Origin: Enterococcus lactis | GTDB lineage: Bacteria > Bacillota > Bacilli > Lactobacillales > Enterococcaceae | Direction of reading: 5' to 3' | DNA length: 64,000 nt | NCBI RefSeq assembly: GCF_015751045.1 | Contig: NZ_BNJW01000001.1 | Coordinates: forward strand, 1 to 64,000 | Shown here: positions 9,734-18,561 of the stretch, piece after piece | Numbering within the stretch: position 1 is the first letter of the stretch | Layout of the letters: each line of letters begins with the position of its first letter | Program-made: the position numbers and the translations under genes | The notes under the pieces: model-generated | The model's database searches: none | Told to the model about the DNA's origin: nothing | What the model saw: the letters and a program-made list of their open reading frames with translations, nothing else

Positions 9734-10179
9734 TTTGGCTTGCCGTTGAATGCCATTGTGAAGCTGAACGTTTGTTTAGCATTAGCTGCACCACCAAATG
9801 GCACGATAGATGTCAATGTAACAACAGCTTGAACCTTATTCCCTTTGGCATCAGTCCATTGTGCTAACGTGCGTAATTCATCTCCGATTGACAAGAATTT
9901 AGACGCTACATAATCTTGAGCTGGATCTCCAAATACACGGTGTCCCGCAACTTGGAACGTGATATTTTTACCAGTTACAGTGGAATCAGTGAATCCTTCT
10001 CCATCGTAGTAAGGGGATGCATCTGTAGTGTCCGCTGCAGCTGGAGTAATAGTTGTGATCCCTGCTGCTAATGGTGCGAATTTAGCCGATGCGATTTGAT
10101 CTAAATCTGTACTTCCTGAAGTATCGATTTCCAATTTGTTTTTAAAGTTTAGTAAAAATTCTTTACTATTTTCTGCCAT
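9712..10179 (-). CDS. Major tail tube protein
   Basis: A 155-aa protein (MAENSKEFLLNFKNKLEID) with the beta-rich composition and the GKNITFQVAGHRVFGDPAQDYV region of TP901-1/A118-type tail tube proteins. It forms the tube around the tape measure. It follows the three minor-capsid genes and precedes the chaperones, the expected place. The reading frame ends KPKSVAAGE; just before that stop the -1 frame opens into a Big_2 domain, so a minority of subunits are probably extended to 239 aa. A good ribosome-binding site (AGGAGG) precedes the ATG. Confidence 0.88.
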   Translation of the reverse strand: MAENSKEFLLNFKNKLEIDTSGSTDLDQIASAKFAPLAAGITTITPAAADTTDASPYYDGEGFTDSTVTGKNITFQVAGHRVFGDPAQDYVASKFLSIGDELRTLAQWTDAKGNKVQAVVTLTSIVPFGGAANAKQTFSFTMAFNGKPKSVAAGE

Positions 10180-10191
10180 TTAAATTTCCTC

Positions 10192-10584
10192 CTAATTTTT
10201 GAATTGATGAATGGTGATTTTGATGCCTAATAGATAAGTTGAGTTCCCTTGAGTGTCCTGTTCGCTTACGAAAGGAGTCTCACTTATTTCGATACCTAAA
10301 AAGACGAAGCTCTCATCTTCTGACTTCAGAGTTGAGAGTTCGTCTAAATGATTTGATATGAGCCAAAGAGTTTGATTGGCTTTTTCTTGATCTTTTGTAT
10401 TAAATCCTACTTCGTAAAGCATTTCACGCTCTTTCGTACCGTCAAAGTATTCTTCTACTGTTCGGCTACCCGGCATAGAATAAACGCAAAGTGTATCTTC
10501 ACCGTTTAGAAATCCCATCGAGCATGGCATTGGAAGGCCTTGAATAGAATCTATTGAATCAGATAATCGTTCCCATAAATCCAT
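10192..10584 (-). CDS. Minor_capsid_3-type tail terminator/completion protein
   Basis: A 130-aa protein (MDLWERLSDSIDSIQGLPMPCSMGF) of the phage minor capsid 3 family (PF12691). In A118-like phages this gene follows Minor_capsid_2 and precedes the tail tube, a position matching the tail terminator (gpU-like) of other siphophages; that function is inferred from position and size. Its ATG overlaps the stop of the upstream gene (TAATG). Confidence 0.75.
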   Translation of the reverse strand: MDLWERLSDSIDSIQGLPMPCSMGFLNGEDTLCVYSMPGSRTVEEYFDGTKEREMLYEVGFNTKDQEKANQTLWLISNHLDELSTLKSEDESFVFLGIEISETPFVSEQDTQGNSTYLLGIKITIHQFKN

Positions 10585-10925
10585 TACAAGTTTCCTCCTT
10601 TGATAAACGCTCTACGCCAATCATCCATGTGATTCGCTTTTGCTCTGAGGTCCCAACGTCGGCTTGTCCCTGGCGTTGTATAATTCTTAACTCTACTACC
10701 ATTGACGATCCCTCTAAATTGAGGGCCAGCATATGGCATTCGATAAGCTATGCGATCGCCATTTGAGGTACCACTCATTCGTAGATGCCCACTTCCAGGC
10801 CTCATTGGGACATATTGATTCATATCTGCTAAAGCTTGATTTGTTAATGCAAACTTAGCTCGTTTGATATTTGAAACCGAAACCTTTTTATCAAAGACAG
10901 ACTTATTAATATTAATTACAAGCAT
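10584..10925 (-). CDS. Minor_capsid_2-type head-tail joining protein
   Basis: A 113-aa protein from the ATG at 10925, which has GGAGG seven bases upstream; a GTG one codon earlier is the alternative. The basic, glycine-containing sequence (QYVPMRPGSGHLRMSG, QFRGIVNGSRVKNYTTPGTSRRWDLRAK) is characteristic of the Minor_capsid_2 family (PF11114), equivalent to HK97 gp10-like connector proteins. It is coupled to both neighbours by overlapping stop and start codons. Confidence 0.8.
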   Translation of the reverse strand: MLVININKSVFDKKVSVSNIKRAKFALTNQALADMNQYVPMRPGSGHLRMSGTSNGDRIAYRMPYAGPQFRGIVNGSRVKNYTTPGTSRRWDLRAKANHMDDWRRAFIKGGNL

Positions 10926-11272
10926 CACAACACCTCCAACTCATACGTGTAGACTTCGTTACTGTATGGATTACGGTTATCTACGATCGTCGTGATAGTG
11001 TAAGTCTCACCTTCAAAGTCAATCTTTGACCCAACATGATTTTTATTAATCACTGGCATCGGATCAGATACTCCAGCAAACAAAAAAGCGATAGCGTTGG
11101 CTACCACTTGCCGATTATTATTACTACCGCTGTACACTGTTTGAGGTTGAAAGATCATATGATTAATCGTGATTGGTTCAGAAAAGACAGGTTTTTGCCA
11201 TTTGTCATGACCATCTAGCAGCCTCAAAGTAATTGACTGGTTACAAAGTTCTTTTGGTATTAAAGGAATCAT
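10925..11272 (-). CDS. Minor_capsid_1-type head completion (stopper) protein
   Basis: A 115-aa protein (MIPLIPKELCNQSITLRLLDG) of the phage minor capsid 1 family (PF10665), predominantly beta (FEGETYTITTIVDNRNPYSNEVYTYELEVL). Position right after the connector makes a head-tail stopper role likely (inference). It starts within the last codons of the upstream connector gene and ends in a TGATG overlap with the next gene. Confidence 0.8.
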   Translation of the reverse strand: MIPLIPKELCNQSITLRLLDGHDKWQKPVFSEPITINHMIFQPQTVYSGSNNNRQVVANAIAFLFAGVSDPMPVINKNHVGSKIDFEGETYTITTIVDNRNPYSNEVYTYELEVL

Positions 11273-11664
11273 CGATAGTCAACTCCCTTGTAAAGAAGTC
11301 CCGTATAGATCAACTCGTTATAAGCCTCTGTTGCAACCATCGTTCTGCCAACTGTTGCTGCATTCGTGCTTCCAGCTTCAATACGCATACGACCAACGCT
11401 GACACTTGAAGGGGAAGCATTTAGTAAGTCTGATAACGAAGTAACTCCAACTGACTTCAAATATTCAATTTGGACAGCCATTGCGATTTTGAACTTATCC
11501 ACTCGATATTTGAACGTGTCATCAGCTAAAGAATGTCTCATGTAAAAATCGCCTGTCACTCGATTAAGCTGACGTGCAGCACATTTTTCTAAGTCATCAA
11601 ACTCCGAAACTGATACTTTGTTGAATCCTGATTTTAAATATTCATCGTGCGTAAGATAGCTCAT
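11269..11664 (-). CDS. Head-tail connector protein
   Basis: A 131-aa, mostly helical protein (MSYLTHDEYLKSGFNKVSVSEFDDLEKCAARQLNRVTG) of the gp6/gp15-like adaptor class, which binds below the portal ring. It is the first gene after the capsid and its Ig-like extension. A strong AAAGGAGG precedes the ATG. The family assignment rests on size, position and helical pattern; the exact Pfam family is not certain. Confidence 0.7.
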   Translation of the reverse strand: MSYLTHDEYLKSGFNKVSVSEFDDLEKCAARQLNRVTGDFYMRHSLADDTFKYRVDKFKIAMAVQIEYLKSVGVTSLSDLLNASPSSVSVGRMRIEAGSTNAATVGRTMVATEAYNELIYTGLLYKGVDYR

Positions 11665-11701
11665 AACTGCCTCCTTTCAATTAAAAAGGATAGTTTAGTA
11701 G

Positions 11702-11971
11702 CTATCCTTCGCTTGCTGCGGTTACCGTGACTTCACACGTAGCAGTTTTACCATTTACGGTTGTCGCTGTGACCGTCGTAGCTCCTACTTTAATAGCAGT
11801 AACCTTTCCTTGCACTGGCGTTACTGTTGCAATTGTTTCATCGCTAGAGGTAAATTTGACTGATTTATCAGTTGCCGTTTCTGGTGATACAGTAGCAGAC
11901 AATGTTTCTGTTGATCCCACCGTTAGCGTAGCCGTTGTTTTATTTAGGGTTACGCCGGATGGGTCTACGCT
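11702..11971 (-). CDS. Big_2 Ig-like domain, -1 frame extension of the capsid gene
   Basis: Eighty-nine codons encoding one Big_2 domain ([53 protein letters not shown]). No ribosome-binding site or good start codon precedes it. The frame joins that of the major capsid protein by a -1 slip at CCCAAAA (11971-11977), giving a junction [10 protein letters not shown] and a 374-aa capsid-Ig protein. The Ig domain closely resembles the one after the tail tube gene (shared VTLNKTT). Such domains decorate phage surfaces and are thought to bind carbohydrates weakly; no function is shown here. Confidence 0.85.
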   Translation of the reverse strand, partial: SVDPSGVTLNKTTATLTVGSTETLSATVSPETATDKSVKFTSSDETIATVTPVQGKVTAIKVGATTVTATTVNGKTATCEVTVTAASEG

Positions 11972-12825
11972 TTTGGGACGTATGAAACGTAAATTGCTTT
12001 CTTAGCATTGTCAAATACAATCGCATCGTAGTAGTCCAAACCTTTGATAGTGTCACGGTATCCGTTTCGGTCTTGTGAAGCTGGAACTGTGTCAACAGTA
12101 CCAAATTTCACGATTGGAGCAATTGCAGTCAACGGAGTAATAATGAAATTGATTGTATCTAGGATACTAATTCCGTTAATGCGGTTTTTGGCAACTTTTA
12201 GGATAGGTACTCCACCATCAATTTGAGCAACTGTACGATTGATTCCGTTGACTTGCATTTGGTTAGTAGAGAATGTTTTGCTTACGCCTTTTGCATTTTT
12301 CAGCAAGCGATATGTTGCTGCAGAAACAAACATCACATAACCGCCAGGTACTTCATTATCTGTCATATACTCTTCAGCAGCATCGTATGCAGCTAAGATA
12401 TTGTCTTCTGTTAATGTTTCGCTAACTTTATTACCAGCATTGTCAAACATTGCTTGAACCGCCACTTTATCACGATGAGGAACAGTAATTAAACGTTTAT
12501 GCTCAGTCACAACGTTGTTAATTGTTAATGCTGCGCTTTCTGATTGATCCAATTGGTCAACATCATATCCAAACCAGTCTTCATGTGTCAGTTTGATAGT
12601 TTCTTTAGCAATGCTAATCTGGTTACGAGCATTTTCACCATTACGAATATACTCAGTCGCTTCCATAAACCCGGACATTTTGTTAATACGTACTTCATTT
12701 GCTCCCACAAAATCGGCAGCAGTGATACTTTTTGCTCCTTGAGTTAAGACATCCCATACCTGTGAATCTGCGCGAAACTCTTTATCAATTGTTGCTAGAT
12801 CTTTACTATCTAATACTAAAGCCAT
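11965..12825 (-). CDS. Major capsid protein
   Basis: A 286-aa protein ([39 protein letters not shown]) with the HK97-like capsid pattern of A118-type phages, including a helix with [33 protein letters not shown] and the segment [31 protein letters not shown] near the end. It follows the scaffold gene by 2 bases. About 285 residues are made before the slippery site, so most product is the short form and some carries the Ig extension. Confidence 0.93.
   Translation of the reverse strand: MALVLDSKDLATIDKEFRADSQVWDVLTQGAKSITAADFVGANEVRINKMSGFMEATEYIRNGENARNQISIAKETIKLTHEDWFGYDVDQLDQSESAALTINNVVTEHKRLITVPHRDKVAVQAMFDNAGNKVSETLTEDNILAAYDAAEEYMTDNEVPGGYVMFVSAATYRLLKNAKGVSKTFSTNQMQVNGINRTVAQIDGGVPILKVAKNRINGISILDTINFIITPLTAIAPIVKFGTVDTVPASQDRNGYRDTIKGLDYYDAIVFDNAKKAIYVSYVPKA
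11971..11977 (-). promoter_or_regulatory. -1 ribosomal frameshift slippery site CCCAAAA
   Basis: On the minus strand the capsid frame reads GTC CCA AAA GCG TAG. The heptamer C CCA AAA is an exact X XXY YYZ slippery sequence: both P-site and A-site tRNAs can re-pair one base back (CCC, AAA). The zero-frame stop TAG lies one codon further on. The -1 frame continues for 89 codons into an Ig domain. No obvious downstream pseudoknot was found by eye. Confidence 0.82.
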
Positions 12826-12827
12826 AT

Positions 12828-13382
12828 TTATTCACCTAATCTTTCCTGAATTTTTTCTAAAATAGATTTATCCTCCTGACCATTTGGGTTAGGATTGTTT
12901 GGATTGACGAACTGAGGAGGTTTTGGCGCTCCTTGAAACAAGTAATCATTTTCTGATCGGACAGTTTCAAGTGCTTTATCCAATCCTTTCACTTCACCAT
13001 TATCCGTAAGTTCTAAAGAATTTGAATCAAGCAAAGCTTTAACAGCTTTGACATTTCTTGCACCTGATTGCGTAATAGCTAAATCAATTGCTGATTGCTT
13101 TTGCAGTTCAGTAATTTTTGCGGCACTCTCAGCTTTCGACGTATCAAAAGCCGCTTGTAACTCAGTTAGTTGCTTAGTTAAATCTTCATTCCCTTGAGCT
13201 GACTTTTTTAATGAATCTAATTCTGTTTGGTTGTTTGCCAGTTGTGTTTTAAACTGCTCAACTTCTTGTTGCGCACCAGTAAGTTTGCCGTTTAATTCGT
13301 TAACTGTTTGACCATGAAGTGCCATGATCGAGCCAATCTTTTCATCATCGAGTCCTAAAGCTTTCAAATCTTCTCTTTTCAT
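12828..13382 (-). CDS. Capsid scaffolding protein (GP20 family)
   Basis: A 184-aa, highly charged coiled-coil protein ([43 protein letters not shown]) matching phage minor structural protein GP20 (PF06810). It directs procapsid assembly and is absent from the mature particle in related phages. Helix runs through residues ~25-110; the C-terminal part includes a [15 protein letters not shown] linker. It sits directly before the capsid gene and after a 107-bp gap holding a terminator-like hairpin. Confidence 0.88.
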   Translation of the reverse strand: MKREDLKALGLDDEKIGSIMALHGQTVNELNGKLTGAQQEVEQFKTQLANNQTELDSLKKSAQGNEDLTKQLTELQAAFDTSKAESAAKITELQKQSAIDLAITQSGARNVKAVKALLDSNSLELTDNGEVKGLDKALETVRSENDYLFQGAPKPPQFVNPNNPNPNGQEDKSILEKIQERLGE

Positions 13383-13460
13383 GCTGATTCTCTCCTTCGA
13401 TTATTTTACGTGGCAACGACCACGAATGAGTTGAGCAGTTTAACGTCATACTTAGGACGA

Positions 13461-13487
13461 TAAAAAAGCCTAACAATAATTGTTAGA
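13461..13487 (-). terminator. Intrinsic terminator inside the late operon
   Basis: On the minus strand CTAACAA-TTA-TTGTTAG forms a perfect 7-bp stem with a 3-base loop, followed by GC and six Ts. It lies 3 bases after the stop of the minor capsid gene and before scaffold and capsid. A second small hairpin (CGTGG/CCACG) follows around 13410-13425. Because capsid and scaffold must be expressed strongly, this is probably a partial terminator or a processing site. Confidence 0.65.
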
Positions 13488-13489
13488 CC

Positions 13490-14629
13490 TCAATATATTT
13501 TTTCTCGAGCATAATCACGGCCGAGAAAGTTATTGTCATTCACTATTTTCTTTACAGCTGACTGGTATTTTCTAACAGATAATTTATATTTAAGGATTCC
13601 CTGTTCGTCATCCAATTCTTTGGCGAGTTCCAATTTTCGTTTTTCTTCACGTACCCGACGTTCCAACGCTCGTTGTTTTTGTTGTATCTTACCGTTAGAA
13701 ACGGATTCTTGACGATCATATTGCGGTTGGTTATTTGTATTTACCCCTGGAATATACGGCCATTTGATATGAGTGCAGTTTATACCAAACGTTCCACCTG
13801 GTGTTCCATATCCATGGTTATACAGGCTTTCAAAATATTCACCAGTTTCTTTATCAGTAAAACTTTTTCTTTGATCAGTGACAAGTTTCCCTTGTATTGA
13901 AGCACACGCCTCACGACTTGCCGGATGGCTGCTCATTACAAATGTACGTATGCCGTTGTCATGAGCTGCAGTATCACGTACAGATTGAAAGGCTCTGTTA
14001 GATGTCGTGCTTACTACCGTTCGAACATATCCTTCTAATCCCCATTCATTACCACCTTTATCGACAAGCACTGGCTTAATACCTTTATCACGCCATTTGT
14101 AAATAGTGTCTGCTAGCGCTCGTTCTGGAGTCTTAGTACCCGCTATAACTGAACCTGTTGTTTCTTTGATGATTTGCTGATACATATCAGTAGTTATCGA
14201 TTTTTCTCCATAGTTAGTGGAAACAAGCGTTTGATTCACTGTGTTTTTTATATCTAAAAAAGTTTGATCAGCATACCCACTAAGTAATTGATCAATATCA
14301 GGATTTATAACCGGATTAGAATTTCCTTTGCTAATATCTGCTATTGATTCATCATAAATCTTCAATCCTTGATCAATAAAAAGCTTATTAATTGCCTCCT
14401 CAGCTAATCCAGTAGCCTCAGAAAGTAACTTAATCGTAGCTTCATTAACCAAATGAAGTTCGTTCAACATTTTACTTTGCCAAGTCAATACGTTGTCAGA
14501 CGTTATGCCTTTCGTATTCAATCGGGTAGCAATCAATTTAAATATTTCCTGTTCCAAACTCATGTAAATATCTTGAACTTGCGAACTAGTTATTGTTAAT
14601 TGATGCGGGTTAGTCTTTAAATCAACCAT
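13490..14629 (-). CDS. Minor capsid protein, MuF-like (Phage_min_cap2)
   Basis: A 379-aa protein. The N-terminal half is helical (SLEQEIFKLIATRLNTKG). The C-terminal half contains VVSTTSNRAFQSVRDTAAHD, MSSHPASREACASIQGK and a GTFGINCTHIKWPYIPG stretch typical of the phage minor capsid 2 / MuF fold (PF06152). Family members sit inside the head and some carry toxin or enzyme tails; none is seen here, where the end is a basic coiled coil (ALERRVREEKRKLELAKELDDE). Its ATG overlaps the portal gene stop. Confidence 0.88.
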   Translation of the reverse strand: MVDLKTNPHQLTITSSQVQDIYMSLEQEIFKLIATRLNTKGITSDNVLTWQSKMLNELHLVNEATIKLLSEATGLAEEAINKLFIDQGLKIYDESIADISKGNSNPVINPDIDQLLSGYADQTFLDIKNTVNQTLVSTNYGEKSITTDMYQQIIKETTGSVIAGTKTPERALADTIYKWRDKGIKPVLVDKGGNEWGLEGYVRTVVSTTSNRAFQSVRDTAAHDNGIRTFVMSSHPASREACASIQGKLVTDQRKSFTDKETGEYFESLYNHGYGTPGGTFGINCTHIKWPYIPGVNTNNQPQYDRQESVSNGKIQQKQRALERRVREEKRKLELAKELDDEQGILKYKLSVRKYQSAVKKIVNDNNFLGRDYAREKIY

Positions 14630-16398
14630 CAGACATCATCCTCAGATAATTTGAAGCCATTTCCAGCCTCGCCTAAAATACTTTCAGCTTTCTCAATATC
14701 AAACGGATAAGCGGCGACAATCATTTCAATTGCCGACTTTCTAGGAAGTTTTCCAGCCGCCACTTGTTGGACAATAGATACAAGCGATTGAATTTGGGCA
14801 CCGTTTAGAGATACCTGTTGAACCGTTTGGCCATTGGCATTAACGTCGCCTCCTTTCATTTCACTATTTAGGTTATTCAGAGCTGGTGTAATGTCAACAT
14901 CTGGAATGTTTTCTTGCGTGGTTGATGTTTCATCGATCACTTCACCATTAATTTCATCGGCAAGCTTTTTAGCTTCTTCCTCTGTCAAACCATCTAGCGC
15001 CATTAACGCTTGTACTTTGGTTCCCAACCCAGCAGCAATACGAGTAGCCCAATACGTAAGCAAAGCGCTCTTATCAGTAAAAATGCCATCATCAAAGTCC
15101 ACTGCAATGTCTTCAATATCAGGAATATTTCCTTTAAAAATGCCATTCAATTTTGCCAATTCACAAATAGAAATTACTAACTCTTGGATAGCACGTTCGA
15201 TTTGAGCCGTCTGACTATTGCGTGTTTGATAGGTCATGCTATTTTCTGATACGATTTCTGTCGCTGTCTTAATCCCTTGAGCTTCACTAAAGATGAATGT
15301 TCCTGCTGAAAAACCTGTTTGCATCTCATATTTTTTAATAAGATTATTTATCGATTTGATATAATCATCAGCACGAATCGGTGTTGTTAAGTCCTGTACT
15401 CCTAAACCATCTCCAAAAGTATCAGTAAATTTTAGAAATACATTCTGATCACTATCGAAGAATGGTTTTACTACTCCTGTTGCCGGATCAGGCATTGCTT
15501 TCGTAAGAGAACTCGAAACGGCTACACGCCTTTGCCCCATTTTTATTTCCCAGTAAAATTGATCATTAGCATCGTTTATCTGTTTGAGCGTTGAACGAGC
15601 ATTAGAACCCAATCCTAGGCCAAGAGGAGAGGTAATATCTTTATTATTAAATCCTGCTGGCTTCAAGTAAACGACTTGTGGGCGGCTAAATTCTTGTTGA
15701 AAAAACGTAGCAGAGTCAGACATGTTAGCATAAAGCATTTTAAGAGGAACTTTTACACCAACCGTATTCAATTCTTCACTACGATACAATTCATTTGTTA
15801 CTACATACTCTTTTTCATTCCATTCGTGGAATTCCAACAACGTGTAGTACGCCGTCTTATCGCCCTCTGTACGTCTTGATTTACTTGCAATAGCAAAGTT
15901 ACTGATATTATTGCTATTTGATTGTAACGGGTAAATAGTCGGCGCTTGTGCCCACGATAGCTTAATCTGTTTGCTAATATCATCGTAGTAAGGACGTATA
16001 GCCAAGCCGCCCATTGCAAACATCGATTCGAGATAACTCTCAAAATTTTTCATAAAGTCGTTATTTGCCAATGTCGTTCTGACGAATTCAGCGGTCGTTT
16101 CATCATTTACATTAATTTTGCACTGTTCATTAAAAACAATGCTCGCCATTCGTTTAGCGCTGACTTGCAACATGTTTAGCGAAACATACTCACGTTCTTG
16201 AATGCGTCCGTCTGAATTTCTATATTTCACTTTCGGAAACTCTCCTGAAAAGTAACGTCTATCTATTCTAATGCGTTCATACTCATCTTCATTCATCGTA
16301 ATTTTTGGATGATCTATAATTCTAGTTAAACTTTGTACCATACCTACCTTAGCCCCTCCTTTCCTAAATAAGTTCATGATTGTATCGAAAACACTCAC
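14629..16398 (-). CDS. Portal protein (SPP1 Gp6-like)
   Basis: A 589-aa protein. The sequence SLTRIIDHPKITMNEDEYERI, RRYFSGEFPKVKYRN and SLNMLQVSAKRMASIVFNEQ is the signature N-terminal part of A118/SPP1-type portals; the segment ~375-400 (MQTGFSAGTFIFSEAQGIKTATEI) is the conserved stem region. It forms the dodecameric DNA gate and docks terminase. The GTG start is supported by GGAGGTG eight bases upstream. An acidic, polar tail (residues ~480-589) is variable among phages. Confidence 0.93.
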   Translation of the reverse strand: MSVFDTIMNLFRKGGAKVGMVQSLTRIIDHPKITMNEDEYERIRIDRRYFSGEFPKVKYRNSDGRIQEREYVSLNMLQVSAKRMASIVFNEQCKINVNDETTAEFVRTTLANNDFMKNFESYLESMFAMGGLAIRPYYDDISKQIKLSWAQAPTIYPLQSNSNNISNFAIASKSRRTEGDKTAYYTLLEFHEWNEKEYVVTNELYRSEELNTVGVKVPLKMLYANMSDSATFFQQEFSRPQVVYLKPAGFNNKDITSPLGLGLGSNARSTLKQINDANDQFYWEIKMGQRRVAVSSSLTKAMPDPATGVVKPFFDSDQNVFLKFTDTFGDGLGVQDLTTPIRADDYIKSINNLIKKYEMQTGFSAGTFIFSEAQGIKTATEIVSENSMTYQTRNSQTAQIERAIQELVISICELAKLNGIFKGNIPDIEDIAVDFDDGIFTDKSALLTYWATRIAAGLGTKVQALMALDGLTEEEAKKLADEINGEVIDETSTTQENIPDVDITPALNNLNSEMKGGDVNANGQTVQQVSLNGAQIQSLVSIVQQVAAGKLPRKSAIEMIVAAYPFDIEKAESILGEAGNGFKLSEDDV

Positions 16399-16409
16399 AG
16401 CGTCACCTC

Positions 16410-17711
16410 CTACACTAGATACGTTCTAGTAAAGTAATTCACACCATAGCGCAGTTCATCAAGCGCATGGTTATATTTATCAATTGGCAATCCGTTATCG
16501 TTTCTGACGTACATGCCGATTTCTTTTATTAAGTTGTAATGATCGTATTTATCCCCGTGGTCCAATAAAAAAAGAGATTGCTTAGATAGAACGTTTTGCA
16601 CTCGCTCAATCCCAACTTCAATTTTCATTCCGTTACTGTTTACTTTGTCTCGACTGTTGTTATCCGCTTTGTCAGTCATAATACCAACTAAATGCAATTC
16701 TTCCCGTAAAGACTTACATGCAGGATCAACAAAGTAGTATTGCGGTCTTGGATAGTTTCTCCACTTATCAAAACACCATTCGACAAATATTTTGATTTCA
16801 CTTGCGTACACTGACATGGCCTTTGTCGTACCTGTTTCAGTCCCTGAGTGATAATAATTAGCTAAGCGGTAAAGACCATACTTTCCTTTGTTATACGCCA
16901 CACACCAGAATGCACAAGTAGTAGCATCTCCTTGACCACCATCGGCAGTAAAAAACGTTTCTATTACTCGGCCCTCGACTGTTTTGACTATATGTGTATC
17001 TTGGTCAAACATTGAATAGATAATTCCTTCTGGCATAACGCGCTCGCCTAACCAGTCACGTTTAAACAAATAATCTGAATTAGATAACTCTTCTTTTAGC
17101 TCTCGTTTACGTTCATCAGATAGAATCGGGTTATCATCGGGCGTCCAATGTCTAAATAAAAAACGTCCCGATTTCTCGAAACGTTCTAGCAGTTCTAGAT
17201 TGGGATGATTAGGTGCTGGAGGATTTTGTTCACCTAAATGGTAGCGCCACTCTGCAGCAAACGTCCGTCTAAAGCACTCATTGATAAAATCTTTATGCAG
17301 TAGGTTAAATTCAAGAAATGTCACTGAACCTAGCGACATACCTGTAATGGCTCCAACACTATTGACCTTCCCTCCACCTTTATAGTAAATCTTCTTTTCA
17401 CCATTCGGTGCATATAAAAGTAAATGATCTCCATGCTCGTCATGTCGAATATCAGAACATCCATCAAATATATGTGCTAAACCAAGACCGTCACCATCCA
17501 TAAACATCCGGTAAGCTTGTTCCTGGTTATAAGCTGTTACCATGTGATTTTGGTCAGGAGAACGCAAATAGAAGTCTGCCATTTTAAAAATATCAGCAGT
17601 AGTTTTCCCACTCCGAGGTGTGCCTTCATTTAATTCGAAAGTGATATTGCTGACATCTTGTCTAATATTGTTTTGTTGCTTATCGCTAAACAATATACTA
17701 GGCACTTCCAT
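16410..17711 (-). CDS. terL: Terminase large subunit (PBSX/Terminase_3 type)
   Basis: About 433 aa. An ATPase domain carries the Walker A-like motif NEGTPRSGKTTADIF near residue 30 and a following GSVTFLEFNLLH strand in the Walker B position. The C-terminal nuclease has TADGGQGDATTCAFW and YYFVDPACKSL, matching RNase H-fold metal ligands. It packages DNA through the portal. The start is uncertain: ATG at 17711 lies very close to the Shine-Dalgarno, and GTG at 17705 has better spacing. It overlaps the small-subunit gene. Confidence 0.93.
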   Translation of the reverse strand: MEVPSILFSDKQQNNIRQDVSNITFELNEGTPRSGKTTADIFKMADFYLRSPDQNHMVTAYNQEQAYRMFMDGDGLGLAHIFDGCSDIRHDEHGDHLLLYAPNGEKKIYYKGGGKVNSVGAITGMSLGSVTFLEFNLLHKDFINECFRRTFAAEWRYHLGEQNPPAPNHPNLELLERFEKSGRFLFRHWTPDDNPILSDERKRELKEELSNSDYLFKRDWLGERVMPEGIIYSMFDQDTHIVKTVEGRVIETFFTADGGQGDATTCAFWCVAYNKGKYGLYRLANYYHSGTETGTTKAMSVYASEIKIFVEWCFDKWRNYPRPQYYFVDPACKSLREELHLVGIMTDKADNNSRDKVNSNGMKIEVGIERVQNVLSKQSLFLLDHGDKYDHYNLIKEIGMYVRNDNGLPIDKYNHALDELRYGVNYFTRTYLV

Positions 17712-18216
17712 CACCTCCAGACTTAACGTCTAGAAGCGATTGTAACAACTCATTAACTTTTCCGCTTTGAGTTAATTTATCAGCTTTATTCTTAGCAAGT
17801 GCGGCTTCTGCTGTAGCCTTGTCTGCTTGAGCTTGTAATAATCGTTCTTTACCTTCACGATCAATTGGATAACGTTTAAGTATCTCTTTCAAAGCGGTGG
17901 TTCGTTGATTTATGTCCGGCTTTTTATCCTCGATAGTGATTACACCGTCAGAAGTACCTATATACATTGTCTCTTCCATTTCGCCACGAGCAATAGTAGT
18001 TAACAGTTCCATAGCTTCAGAAGCCTGCATAATTCGCTTCGATGCCATTTCTTCAAGAACACCGTTAATATAGGATTTAATGGTAGGTTTTCGTAGGTTA
18101 TCTTTGGCACTTGCCTCAGCATTTTTGTATCCCGCCAATCTGGCAGCATCTGTCGCGTTACCAGATTTAATGTATTCATCCGCAAAACGACGTTGCTTTT
18201 CTGTTAGTTTAACCAT
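17698..18216 (-). CDS. terS: Terminase small subunit
   Basis: A 172-aa protein of the Terminase_2 family (PF03592). The N-terminus MVKLTEKQRRFADEYIKSGNATDAARLAGY with a following NLRKPTIKSYI is the classical helix-turn-helix DNA recognition region that picks the packaging site. The remainder is an oligomerisation coil with a late ALAKNKADKLTQSG. It heads the packaging module and overlaps terL by 14 bases. Confidence 0.92.
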   Translation of the reverse strand: MVKLTEKQRRFADEYIKSGNATDAARLAGYKNAEASAKDNLRKPTIKSYINGVLEEMASKRIMQASEAMELLTTIARGEMEETMYIGTSDGVITIEDKKPDINQRTTALKEILKRYPIDREGKERLLQAQADKATAEAALAKNKADKLTQSGKVNELLQSLLDVKSGGDGSA

Positions 18217-18256
18217 CCATATTCCACCACCTCACTATCTATGTTTGTTTTGTAAT

Positions 18257-18481
18257 CTACACATACTTTGAAAGATTTTCCTGTATGTGTTTATCTGAAT
18301 AGAAACCATGACCGCAATAAAGAAGTTTGCATTTATCAATCTCTTTTGGTGTTGCTTCTCTGGTCATTTCAATGATGGAGTACTTCTTTTTTATTTGGAC
18401 TGATTGGACAACCCTCACTGGATCATCAGTGTTCGGTTGCGGATATCGGTTTGTTAGTGATACATACCAGTAGTTTCTCAT
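18257..18481 (-). CDS. Hypothetical phage protein, 74 aa
   Basis: MRNYWYVSLTNRYPQPNTDDPVRVVQSVQIKKKYSII and so on; no family recognised. Strands in the first half and a helical, cysteine-containing second half (KCKLLYCGHGF). Its ATG overlaps the stop of a 21-codon leader ORF in an ATGA arrangement and is preceded by GGAGTGG, so it is probably translated. It stands first among the ORFs transcribed towards terS. Confidence 0.6.
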   Translation of the reverse strand: MRNYWYVSLTNRYPQPNTDDPVRVVQSVQIKKKYSIIEMTREATPKEIDKCKLLYCGHGFYSDKHIQENLSKYV

Positions 18482-18543
18482 GTCGTTACCACTCCATTCC
18501 GTTGGCGGATGAGTCTTCTTAACTTATCTAGTAGTTTTCTCAT
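18478..18543 (-). CDS. Small basic ORF, 21 aa, coupled to the next gene
   Basis: ATG at 18543 is preceded by a near-perfect AAAGGAGG six bases away. It encodes a 21-residue basic peptide (MRKLLDKLRRLIRQRNGV...) and ends in TGA overlapping the ATG of the following ORF. The strong ribosome-binding site and stop-start overlap favour real translation, perhaps as a coupling leader. No homologue is known to me. Confidence 0.5.
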   Translation of the reverse strand: MRKLLDKLRRLIRQRNGVVTT

Positions 18544-18561
18544 TATGTAGCCTCCTTTAGC

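Noticed and set aside
9507-9749. 80-aa plus-strand ORF opposite the Ig domain
   Set aside because: Composition-driven shadow of the Big_2 frame.
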